A stretch of 64,000 nucleotides of DNA from Hyphomicrobiaceae bacterium. GTDB lineage: Bacteria; Pseudomonadota; Alphaproteobacteria; Rhizobiales; Hyphomicrobiaceae. Shown here piece after piece: positions 35,552 to 43,311 of this stretch. The notes under the pieces are model-generated. The model was not told the origin of the DNA and did no database searches. It worked only from the letters and a program-made list of their open reading frames with translations. Location: positions 186,001 through 250,000 of the forward strand of contig JAEUMD010000001.1 in assembly GCA_016793635.1 (NCBI GenBank). Direction: 5' to 3'. The position numbers and the translations under genes are program-made. Numbering within the stretch: position 1 is the first letter of the stretch; every line of letters begins with the position of its first letter.

Positions 35552-37066
35552 TCAACCGCGGTTTGATCGGCTGCTCCGTAACCTCTCGCGCAGCATGGCA
35601 GCGAGGGGCAGCGCCAACGTCAGTGCCGTGACGGCCATGATCGTGCCCGAGATCGGGCGGGTGAAGAAAATCGTCCAGTCGTTACCGAAGCTGATCATCG
35701 CATTCATGAAGCTCTCCTCCGCAATCGGGCCGAGAATCACGCCGAGCACGAGCGGGGCGATCGGGAAGTTGAAGCGCTCGAAGGCGTAGCCGATGAAGCC
35801 GAAGCCGATCATCAGCCACAGGTCGGTGATGTTGCCGCGGATCGACATGGCGCCGACGAAGCACAGGATCATCACGAAGGCCGAGACGACGGCTTCGGGA
35901 AAATCGAGAATCTTGACCAGCGGGCGGATCGCGAAATAGCCGATGACGCACATCACCAGCACGCCGAGCAGGAGCGAGGCGAAGATGGTGTAGATCATTC
36001 CGGCCGAGGTAATGAGCACCTGCGGGCCGGGTTGGATGCCGTGCAGCGTGAAGGCGCCGAGGATGACGGCGGTGGCGCCGCTGCCGGGCAGGCCGAGCGC
36101 GAGAAGTGGAATGAGTGCGCCGCCGACCGATGCCGTTGCCGCGCTCTGCGGCGCGACGATTCCTTCGGCTATGCCGTGGCCCAATTCGGTCTTGCGCCGA
36201 CCGAATTGCGATTCAACGCCATAGCTGACGAACGAGGCGATGGTGGCGCCGGCGCCCGGTACGATGCCGATGATGTTGCCGAGCAGGGACGAGCGCAGGA
36301 ACATGCCCTTGATCTCGGAAATTTCCTTGAGGGTCGGAAGCTCCGTGCTGGCGTCGGAGATCTTCTGAATGGGCTTGCCGGCGAAGCCCATCTCCAGGCG
36401 GCTCAACACCTCTCCGACACCGTAGGCTCCGACCATGACGACGAGAAACTCGATACCGTCCGCGAGCAGCGGCAAGCCGAGCGTGAAGCGGTAGCTGCCG
36501 TAGATCGCATCCGTTCCAACCGAGGCGACAAGCAATCCGAGTGCGAGGCTGATGAACGCCTTGGCCAAACCACCGCGTCCGAGTGCGATGACGCTGGCGA
36601 GGCCGAACACGACGATCGCGAAGTATTCGGGCGTCGAGAAACGCAGTGCGAAGTCGGCGACCGGCTTCGTCAACACCACCATGATGAACCACGACAGGAC
36701 GCCGCCCCCGAGCGCCGCCACGAGGGTCCATCCGAGTGCCTTCGACGGCTTGCCGGCGCGCGCCATGGCATAGCCGTCCCACAGCAGCGGCACGTGGATC
36801 GGTTCACCCGGAATGCGAAACAGAATGGAGGTGAAGGCACCGCCGTATGTGCCGGAGACGTACATCGCGGTCAGCAGCACGATGGAGCCGGTTACGTCCA
36901 TCTTGTAAGTGAAGGGCAGCACCAGGATGACGCCCATCACGAGGGTGAGGCCCGGCAGGACGCCGACCAGCAATCCGACCAGGATGCCAATGACGATCAT
37001 GGCGATGTTGGCCGGCTCGAAACAGCTGATGAAGCCCGAGCCGAGTTGGGCAAGGATATCGAGCAT
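35552..37066 (-). CDS. tctA: Tripartite tricarboxylate transporter, large permease (TctA-like)
   Basis: This 504-residue protein has about 12 hydrophobic helices and the TctA signatures: GVLPGLTLVMGVILVLPFTY near the N-terminus and NIIGIVPGAGATIASFVSYG mid-protein. It forms the channel of the TTT uptake system with TctB and the periplasmic TctC. TTT systems import carboxylates and some aromatic acids; sulfoacetate is inferred here from the neighbouring enzymes. Its start lies 38 bases downstream of the tctB stop, so the two are probably co-transcribed. Confidence 0.92.
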   Translation of the reverse strand: MLDILAQLGSGFISCFEPANIAMIVIGILVGLLVGVLPGLTLVMGVILVLPFTYKMDVTGSIVLLTAMYVSGTYGGAFTSILFRIPGEPIHVPLLWDGYAMARAGKPSKALGWTLVAALGGGVLSWFIMVVLTKPVADFALRFSTPEYFAIVVFGLASVIALGRGGLAKAFISLALGLLVASVGTDAIYGSYRFTLGLPLLADGIEFLVVMVGAYGVGEVLSRLEMGFAGKPIQKISDASTELPTLKEISEIKGMFLRSSLLGNIIGIVPGAGATIASFVSYGVESQFGRRKTELGHGIAEGIVAPQSAATASVGGALIPLLALGLPGSGATAVILGAFTLHGIQPGPQVLITSAGMIYTIFASLLLGVLVMCVIGYFAIRPLVKILDFPEAVVSAFVMILCFVGAMSIRGNITDLWLMIGFGFIGYAFERFNFPIAPLVLGVILGPIAEESFMNAMISFGNDWTIFFTRPISGTIMAVTALTLALPLAAMLRERLRSSRSNRG

Positions 37067-37104
37067 TGGCGCCCGTGACCTTTCGGAGTTGTGCGATCAG
37101 CCGT

Positions 37105-37656
37105 TCACCAGAGCGACAGCAAATGGATGACGAATTGCGTCACCTGGTCGAAAGGGGGCGTGCCGCGCGGCAGCGATACGTAGACGAGCTTCAGGAAGAT
37201 GACCGCGAACACGAGCGTTCCGATCAGCGACCCGAGCCAGATCACCGTGTGGTTCCGGTAGCGGCCGAGATACATGAAGACGACGAGATAGATGAAGGTC
37301 GCCAGCAGGAACCCGAGCGTGTTGACGAACACCGCAAAGCCGAGCGTCAGCAGCACGCCGCCCGCGAGCAGGTGTGGCAGGCGAAACCCCGGATCCTCGT
37401 GCACGGCGGCGCCCTCGATCACCTCGCCGAGGCCAGCGACGGCGTCCTCGTCCTTTCGCGAGAGAAGAATGCGGGCGATCTCGACGAGAGACGCGATCGC
37501 CATGATGGTGATGGCGACGCGCGGCCATACGGTTGGCGGCAACTGTCCCGGCTGCGCCGAATAGGTGATGTTGTTGGTCAACCCCCACAACACCGCGGTG
37601 CAGCCGAGAACGACGGCGTAAGGCGCCGTTGCCTTGAGCTTTGCGAGCGTGCTCAC
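37105..37656 (-). CDS. tctB: Tripartite tricarboxylate transporter, small permease (TctB-like)
   Basis: This 183-residue protein has four predicted membrane helices and fits the TctB family (GQLPPTVWPRVAITIMAIASL, GFLLATFIYLVVFMYLG). It starts four bases before the tctC stop (overlap 37653-37656), so the transporter genes are coupled. It is the poorly conserved partner of TctA. Confidence 0.85.
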   Translation of the reverse strand: MSTLAKLKATAPYAVVLGCTAVLWGLTNNITYSAQPGQLPPTVWPRVAITIMAIASLVEIARILLSRKDEDAVAGLGEVIEGAAVHEDPGFRLPHLLAGGVLLTLGFAVFVNTLGFLLATFIYLVVFMYLGRYRNHTVIWLGSLIGTLVFAVIFLKLVYVSLPRGTPPFDQVTQFVIHLLSLW

Positions 37657-38618
37657 TGCTTCCCCGCCAACGCTTTCATCTCGGCGAGCTGCGCGGCGAG
37701 GTAGTCGCCGGCCTTCGTGGCATCGATGAAGCTATTGGGATCGGCGTATTGATCCTTGAGGAAGGTCTTGAACTCGTCCGTCGCGGCGATCTTCGTCAGC
37801 ACCTCGGACAGCTTGGCGACGCGGTCCGGCGGCGTACCGGCGCGCACCACGATGGAGCGGAACTGCGGCAGCGAGACATTGTAGCCGAGCTCCGTCGACG
37901 TCGGCACGTCGGGGAAATCGGGGTGGCGCGTCTTGCCGAAAATCATCAGCGGACGCATCTGCTTGTTCTTGAGGAACTGGCCGACGTCGCCCGCCTGCTC
38001 GTAAAGGGCATCGGCGTGACCGCCGAGGATTGACACGTAGCGCTCGGCCGGCTTGCCGAACGGCACCTGGACGACCTTGACGCCCTTGCCGTCGAGACTC
38101 TTCAGCGAAAAGTCGTCGACGCTGCCGAAGCCCAGGGTCGCGACCTTGAGCGTGCCCGGCTTCTCCTTGGCTTCCTTCTCGAAGTCCGCCCAACTCTTGA
38201 AGCGGCTCTCGGTCGGAACGAACAGGAAGGAGGGGCCTTGAATCATCACCGCGACCGGCGTGATGTCGGTGAGGGACCAGCGAGGCGTATCGCCCGCGAG
38301 CAGCGCGTGGCTGTCGGCGATGTAGATTGCAATCGAATGGCCGTCCGCCGGCGAGGCGATGAGCTTGGCCATGCCGGTTGCGCCCGTGCCGCCCGGCACG
38401 TTGACAACAGGCATACCCTGGCCGAGCACCGGCTCGCCGAGCTTGCCGACGAGACGGGCGAGCTGGTCGGCGCCTCCGCCCGGTCCCCAGGGCACGACGA
38501 ACTCGATGGCGCGCGAGGGATAAGCCTCTTGGGCAGAGGCTGCGACGCAGCCCGTCACGGCAAGGGCCGCTAAGGCGAGGGCCCGCGCAAACGCGCGGCG
38601 CGTGCTTGGCTTGGTCAC
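37653..38618 (-). CDS. tctC: Periplasmic substrate-binding protein of the TTT system (TctC/Bug)
   Basis: This 321-residue Bug-family protein has a signal peptide (cut near ASAQEAY, about residue 28) followed by IEFVVPWGPGGGADQLARLVG and VVNVPGGTGATGMAKLIASPADGH, the ligand-binding loops of the family. It should bind the substrate in the periplasm. It is the first gene of the transporter operon, opposite the iclR-type regulator. Substrate is inferred as a C2 sulfonate from the adjacent catabolic genes. Confidence 0.92.
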   Translation of the reverse strand: MTKPSTRRAFARALALAALAVTGCVAASAQEAYPSRAIEFVVPWGPGGGADQLARLVGKLGEPVLGQGMPVVNVPGGTGATGMAKLIASPADGHSIAIYIADSHALLAGDTPRWSLTDITPVAVMIQGPSFLFVPTESRFKSWADFEKEAKEKPGTLKVATLGFGSVDDFSLKSLDGKGVKVVQVPFGKPAERYVSILGGHADALYEQAGDVGQFLKNKQMRPLMIFGKTRHPDFPDVPTSTELGYNVSLPQFRSIVVRAGTPPDRVAKLSEVLTKIAATDEFKTFLKDQYADPNSFIDATKAGDYLAAQLAEMKALAGKQ

Positions 38619-38925
38619 GACGTTATTCCTCCCAGGTCATGCGGCAGTCCATTCTGGCTGCCGCTTGTCTCTTACCACCCCTTGTAGCTCTCGCGGCCAC
38701 GTCACCAGGGCGGATGTGTTCGATGCAGGCGAGCCGGGTCCGGTTTTGGACGTCGCTCAATCCAGTTTGATAAACGAGACACAGTGTCCTAGAGTTTAGT
38801 AGTGCTGCGAGCTTGTCAAGCCACCTTGCGCAAGGATGCTCGCGCCTTGCACATTGTCGGTGACGTTGAGGGCGGTGCCGAACCAGCCACCGGGTCGATG
38901 CCGGGTCAGATCAGGGAATTCGCAG
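38619..38925. other. Divergent control region of the sulfonate locus
   Basis: About 300 bases between tctC and the IclR gene hold promoters in both directions. The dyad at 38776-38790 is the only clear element. No gene is seen. Confidence 0.55.
38776..38790. promoter_or_regulatory. Candidate IclR operator 2 (tctC/iclR divergence)
   Basis: GAGACACAGTGTCCT centres on a perfect GACAC-A-GTGTC dyad. It lies in the divergent region and is similar to the site at 35508. IclR-family repressors often bind near-palindromes beside their own gene. Confidence 0.5.
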
Positions 38926-39822
38926 ATGCCGAAGGCCAGACGCACGCCGAAGGTTCAAAAACCAGAGGCCGTCGCGCCCATCGACCTCAACTTCGCGGAC
39001 ATGGAAGCGGGGGACCGGCTGTCGGCGCTGGAGAAGGCGCTGCTCGTGCTCGAGGCGATCGTCAACCGGCCAACGCCGGTGGGGCTGCCCGATCTCACTG
39101 CCGAGCTGGGCCTGCCTCGCCAAACCATACATCGCGTGCTCCAGCAACTCTCGGAGACGGGGTTGCTCGTGCGCGATCCTTCGCGTGACCGTTATGCCGT
39201 GGGCGCACGTCTCAGCCGCCTCTCCCTCGCGGCACTGCTCACACGTAACCAGGGCGCGCCCGTGCGCAGCGTTCTCAAGGCGACCGTCGCGAAGGTGCAG
39301 GAGACGTGCAACATCGGCGTGCTGGACGGGCTCGAGTTCGTCTATCTCGACCGCATCGAGGCGGAGTGGTCGCTGCGCGTGCACTTGACGGCGGGCAGCC
39401 GCGTTCCAGCCTATTGCACGTCGGGCGGCAAGGTGCTGCTGGCCTGGCTCGATCGCGATCTCAGGGAGGCACTGATCCGCTCGGCGGCGCTCCAGCCTTA
39501 CACGGCCAAGACGATCGCGACACCGACGGCGCTCAGCGCCGAGCTCGATCGCATCAGAGAGGCCGGCTACGCGATCAACGACGAGGAGTACACCATCGGC
39601 ATCGTCGGTGCGGCCGTACCGGTTCTCGATGCGGCTGGGCGGGCGCTCGGCGCCGTCGCGCTGCATGGCCCTTCGCCGCGTCTGTCGCCCGAGCGGGCGC
39701 GGGGGCAAGTGCCGGCGCTACAGATGGCGGCGCGACAGCTTGCGGGCCTTTGGCGGTTCGGCTCTGCCCCCGCCGACGACATCGGCACACCACAGCGCCG
39801 CGGGCGCCCGGCTGGCGGCTGA
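38926..39822 (+). CDS. IclR-family transcriptional regulator
   Basis: This 298-residue regulator has an IclR winged helix (about 27-95, with ALLVLEAIVNRPTPVGLPDLTAELGLPRQTIH) and a C-terminal GAF-like effector-binding domain (VYLDRIEAEWSLRVHL, PAYCTSGGKVLLAWL, ALGAVALHGPS). The effector would fit a sulfonate or its CoA derivative, but this is inferred. The ATG at 38926 follows an AGGGAATTCGCAG stretch. It is divergent from the transporter operon. Confidence 0.9.
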   Translation: MPKARRTPKVQKPEAVAPIDLNFADMEAGDRLSALEKALLVLEAIVNRPTPVGLPDLTAELGLPRQTIHRVLQQLSETGLLVRDPSRDRYAVGARLSRLSLAALLTRNQGAPVRSVLKATVAKVQETCNIGVLDGLEFVYLDRIEAEWSLRVHLTAGSRVPAYCTSGGKVLLAWLDRDLREALIRSAALQPYTAKTIATPTALSAELDRIREAGYAINDEEYTIGIVGAAVPVLDAAGRALGAVALHGPSPRLSPERARGQVPALQMAARQLAGLWRFGSAPADDIGTPQRRGRPAGG

Positions 39823-39921
39823 ATGCTCCGCGCGGGATGATGACGACGTTGCGCCTCGTGCCTGGCTCATTTAATCCACTGCGACACGCGGCGCTGACGG
39901 CGTTGCACAACGGTTCGGGCG

Positions 39922-40299
39922 ATGCGTGAAATTCTCATCAGGGCCGGTCACGTCGCCATCCGCGCGCGTCTCCTCGAGACCGCTACGGCGGACCGGATTT
40001 GGCAGGCCCTGCCGATCTACGCGCGGGCGCAGACCTGGGGCGACGAGGTCTATTTCGCAACCCCGGTTCACGCTCCCGTCGAGGCGGGCGCGCGCGAGGT
40101 CGTCAAGCGGGGCGAAATCGCCTACTGGCCGGATGGCGACGCGATCGCGATCGGGTTTGGTCCCACACCGATCTCGCGCGGCGGGGAGATTCGGCTTGCC
40201 AGCCCATGCAACATTTGGGCGATGGCGCTCGACGACGTGACCGCATTGGGCACGGTTCGGGTCGGCGATAGCATCGCCGTGATCGAAGCCGATAGCTGA
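39922..40299 (+). CDS. Cyclophilin-like fold protein (PF04126-type)
   Basis: This 125-residue protein matches the small cyclophilin-like family (Cyclophil_like, formerly DUF369). It has ARLLETATADRIWQALP, WGDEVYFATPVHAP, RGEIAYWPDGDAIAIGFGPTPIS and ASPCNIWAM. It has no signal peptide. Function of the family is unknown. It sits between the IclR gene and a glycosyltransferase on the same strand. Confidence 0.7.
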   Translation: MREILIRAGHVAIRARLLETATADRIWQALPIYARAQTWGDEVYFATPVHAPVEAGAREVVKRGEIAYWPDGDAIAIGFGPTPISRGGEIRLASPCNIWAMALDDVTALGTVRVGDSIAVIEADS

Positions 40300-40330
40300 G
40301 ACCGGTGCATTGACAGGGGGCGAGCAGCCA

Positions 40331-41146
40331 GTGACTTCATCCGCCGAACCGGTTGGCCTCCGCCTTCCCATTTCCTGCTTCATCATCGCCAAGAACGAGG
40401 CCGACCGGCTGCCGCGCGCGATACGCTCGGTTCGCGATCTCGTCGACGAAATCGTGGTGATCGACTCGGGCAGCACCGATGGCACGCCAGAAATTGCTGC
40501 CGGTCTCGGCGCGCGCGCACTCTTCAATACCTGGCCAGGGTTCGGCCAGCAGAAGCGGTTCGGTGAGGAGCAGTGCCGTAACCGCTGGCTGCTCAACATC
40601 GACGCCGACGAGGAAGTGAGCCCGCGGCTCGCGACGGAGATCCGTGACCTGTTCGCGCGAGGCGAGCCGACCGAAGCGGCGTTCGGCATGTGGGCCAGCA
40701 TCGTCTACCCGGGCGAGACGCGGCCGCGTCCCTTTGCGCGCGATCACTTCGTCTATCGTCTCTACGATTTCAAGCGCGTGCGTTTCGCGGATTCGACGCT
40801 CTTCGACAGCGTCGAACTCAAGGGGGCGCCGACGCGTAAGCTCGCGGGTGCTCTCTTCCACCACACCGTCCGGTCGATGGACGACCTGATCGCCAAGAGC
40901 AACGCGCGCGCAGCCTACAACGCGGCGAATGCGAAGAAGAAGTCGCGCGCGTTGTTGGCGTTGCGCACGGTGACGGAGCTGCCGTACGCGTTCCTCAGAT
41001 ATTATTTCGCCCGCGCGCATGTTCTGGGAGGAATGAAGGGGTTCGAGTACGCCGTCATCATCTCGTTCTTCCGCTTTGTCCGGATCATGCGGATGCGGCA
41101 GGGGCGTACGGCCGATCCGGGTGCCGATCCGAATGCGATGAGCTGA
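40331..41146 (+). CDS. Family 2 glycosyltransferase (LPS core type)
   Basis: This 271-residue protein has a GT2 fold without membrane spans. ISCFIIAKNEADRLPRAIRSV is the N-terminal strand, IDSGSTDGTPEIA follows, and the metal/sugar DxD is in LLNIDADEEVSP. It resembles WaaE/KdtX-like lipopolysaccharide core beta-glucosyltransferases. GTG at 40331 is used; a TTG at 40310 is also open. Its acceptor is unknown. Confidence 0.8.
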   Translation: MTSSAEPVGLRLPISCFIIAKNEADRLPRAIRSVRDLVDEIVVIDSGSTDGTPEIAAGLGARALFNTWPGFGQQKRFGEEQCRNRWLLNIDADEEVSPRLATEIRDLFARGEPTEAAFGMWASIVYPGETRPRPFARDHFVYRLYDFKRVRFADSTLFDSVELKGAPTRKLAGALFHHTVRSMDDLIAKSNARAAYNAANAKKKSRALLALRTVTELPYAFLRYYFARAHVLGGMKGFEYAVIISFFRFVRIMRMRQGRTADPGADPNAMS

Positions 41147-41291
41147 GCGTGGCGTGTAAGAGTTCTGCCGTGACCGTGATCGGTCACTTCTGTTTCGGGA
41201 TGTCCCACCCGAGGTATGATGGGGCAGTCTCGGCGGACCTCGGAGAGTGCTGTCGGCTGCGAGCGGACGCGAAGGAGCGAAGGAGCAAGGC

Positions 41292-42029
41292 ATGAGCGGG
41301 TCGTGCTCGTCGGACGGCTGCGGATGCGCGGGAAACCCGCGTTTCGATGGCATGGACACGCGCTACAAGCGGGTGTTGTGGCTGGTGATCGCCATCAACG
41401 CCGCGATGTTCTTCATCGAGATGGCGGCGGGCCAGTTCGCGGGGTCGCAGGCGCTGCAGGCCGACGCGCTCGATTTTCTCGGTGACACGCTGACCTACGG
41501 AATGAGCCTCGCCGTCATAGGTTCGAGCCTCAAGACTCGCGCCACGGCTGCGCTCGCGAAAGGGGCGAGCCTGACGCTCATGGGCCTATGGGTGTTCGGC
41601 GCCACCGCGTACCATGTCTTCGTGCTCGGCCTGCCGCGAGCCGAGGTGATGGGCGTGGTCGGCTTTCTCGCCCTTGCCGCCAACCTTGCGAGTGTCCTGC
41701 TACTGATGCGCTACAAGGATGGCGACGCCAACGTCCGCTCTGTGTGGCTCTGCTCGCGCAACGACGCCATCGGCAATGTGGCGGTGATGGGTGCGGCAGC
41801 GCTCGTGTGGACGACGGCCTCGCCCTGGCCGGATCTCGCCGTCGCGGCGGCGATGGCCGGGTTGTTCCTCAACTCGTCCTTCCTGATCCTGCGTCAGGGT
41901 ATCGACGAATACCGTGCAGGTGAGCGCGAGGCCCACGCGGCGGCGCATTCCGGCGTGGAAGGACGAGAACAACAGCATGGGTCCAGCCACGATTGCGCTG
42001 GCCACGAGCATCATTGCCAACATCATTGA
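41292..42029 (+). CDS. Cation diffusion facilitator-type efflux protein
   Basis: This 245-residue protein has about six hydrophobic helices and the CDF layout with metal-binding DALDFLGDT (Asp/Asp) and SRNDAIGNV (Asn/Asp). The N-terminus is Cys-rich (CSSDGCGCAG) and the C-terminus is His-rich (HDCAGHEHHCQHH), suggesting metal binding. CDF proteins export Zn2+, Co2+, Cd2+ or similar from the cytoplasm. The ATG at 41292 follows a strong GGAG repeat. Confidence 0.85.
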   Translation: MSGSCSSDGCGCAGNPRFDGMDTRYKRVLWLVIAINAAMFFIEMAAGQFAGSQALQADALDFLGDTLTYGMSLAVIGSSLKTRATAALAKGASLTLMGLWVFGATAYHVFVLGLPRAEVMGVVGFLALAANLASVLLLMRYKDGDANVRSVWLCSRNDAIGNVAVMGAAALVWTTASPWPDLAVAAAMAGLFLNSSFLILRQGIDEYRAGEREAHAAAHSGVEGREQQHGSSHDCAGHEHHCQHH

Positions 42030-42075
42030 AAGCATGAAAGCCTTCGGCGGTGCTCGTTCCGGTGCGCCAGCCTCA

Positions 42076-42111
42076 CCCGCATGCTGCCCCGCATGCTGCC
42101 CCGCATGCTGG
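42076..42111. repeat. Three tandem 12-bp repeats
   Basis: CCCGCATGCTGC occurs three times head-to-tail (42076-42087, 42088-42099, 42100-42111), the last with one change. Each unit contains the palindrome GCATGC. It lies between the CDF gene and the cytochrome c gene. Confidence 0.8.
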
Positions 42112-42203
42112 AACGAATCTTCGCCGTGACTCGTTTCCTCACCCGAGCCGCCAGCATATGGCTCTCGGTATCCAGTCGCCGCGAGGGAACAGGAAGGCAC
42201 GTC

Positions 42204-42593
42204 ATGAGACGAAGCACCATGATCCGCACCGTAACGCGGGTATCGATCGCGTTTCTTTGCACGAGCGCTCTTCCACTCGTGGCATCCGCCGACGACAAGG
42301 GCCAGGTCGCGTTCAACACGCACTGCCGCAATTGCCATTCGATCGAGAAGGGTGAGAACCGTCTCGGCCCTTCGCTATTTGGCATCGTCGATGCCGAAGC
42401 CGGCGCGGTTGCGGGTTACGCCAACTATTCGGGCGCTTTGCAGGGCTTCCGCTGGGACGCGGCGACGCTGGACAAGTTCATCGCGGACCCAAAGTCTGTC
42501 AGCCTAAATACGACAATGGTGTTTCCACCCGTCGCGGATGCGGAGCAGCGGGCGGCAATCGTCGGCTATCTGAAGGCCAGCAGCGGCCAATGA
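42204..42593 (+). CDS. Class I cytochrome c
   Basis: This 129-residue periplasmic c-type cytochrome has a signal peptide (about 1-29, cut near ASADDK), heme-binding CRNCH (41-45) and the axial Met105 in NTTMVFPP. The remainder fits a small c2/c550-like electron carrier. It starts at 42204 after AACAGGAAGG; the frame is open upstream through the 12-bp repeat but that part is not a credible leader. Confidence 0.88.
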   Translation: MRRSTMIRTVTRVSIAFLCTSALPLVASADDKGQVAFNTHCRNCHSIEKGENRLGPSLFGIVDAEAGAVAGYANYSGALQGFRWDAATLDKFIADPKSVSLNTTMVFPPVADAEQRAAIVGYLKASSGQ

Positions 42594-42677
42594 GGTGGTG
42601 ATCCCGCGTCACGTCATGCGTAGTGGCAGTCGGATTCAGGGCTAGGGTAAGACACCTCCGGACGAAGGAGAGGTGTC

Positions 42678-43211
42678 ATGATCCCGCTCGCACTACCCGA
42701 AGTCTACAAGTTGATCGAACCCGGCCCAGTCGTCCTGCTCGCGACGAGGGCGAGAACCGGCCGAGCCAACGTCATGACGATGTCGTGGCACATGATGACC
42801 GAGTTCGCGCCGCCGAGCGTCGCGTGCGTGGTGAGCTCGGCCAATCACAGCTTCAAGGCGTTGCGGTCGACGGGCGAATGCGTCATCGCCATACCGTCCG
42901 TCGCCATGGCGGAAACGGTTGTGGCGGTCGGCAATTGTTCGGGCCGGAGCGGTGACAAGCTCGCGATGCTCGGCCTCGCTACTGCCGAGGCGAGCCTTGT
43001 CAGGGCACCTCTCCTGCCTCAGTGTCTGGCTAACCTCGAATGCCGCGTGACCGACATGACGCTGGTCGAGCGAATGAACCTCTTCGTTCTCGAGGTTGTC
43101 GCCGCCTGGATCGATCCGCGCCAGCGCAGGGCCAAGACGATCCATCACTGCGGTTACGGCGCATTCATCGTTGACGGTCGGCGTATCTCGCTCCCCTCCG
43201 CCAAGGCTTGA
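42678..43211 (+). CDS. Flavin reductase-like domain protein
   Basis: This 177-residue protein matches the flavin reductase (FMN-binding split barrel) family: PGPVVLLATRARTGRANVMTM, the PPSVACVVSSANHS stretch, and SGRSGDKLAML. These bind FMN and reduce it with NAD(P)H or use it as a cofactor. No monooxygenase partner is next to it. GAAGGAG precedes the ATG. Confidence 0.82.
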   Translation: MIPLALPEVYKLIEPGPVVLLATRARTGRANVMTMSWHMMTEFAPPSVACVVSSANHSFKALRSTGECVIAIPSVAMAETVVAVGNCSGRSGDKLAMLGLATAEASLVRAPLLPQCLANLECRVTDMTLVERMNLFVLEVVAAWIDPRQRRAKTIHHCGYGAFIVDGRRISLPSAKA

Positions 43212-43244
43212 GAGCCGGGTATCACCCTCGCTCCCGCACCAGAG

Positions 43245-43271
43245 AAAAAGGGGGGCTGAAACCCGCCCCCT
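43245..43271 (-). terminator. Intrinsic terminator after the secretion operon
   Basis: Read on the minus strand, GGGGGC pairs with GCCCCC around a GGGTTTCA loop and is followed by a T-rich tract (CTTTTTC). It ends the type I secretion operon, 40 bases past the HlyD stop. Confidence 0.85.
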
Positions 43272-43311
43272 CATCGGTCGACCTGTCGGCGCGGCGCGCC
43301 TGAGGCGCGGG

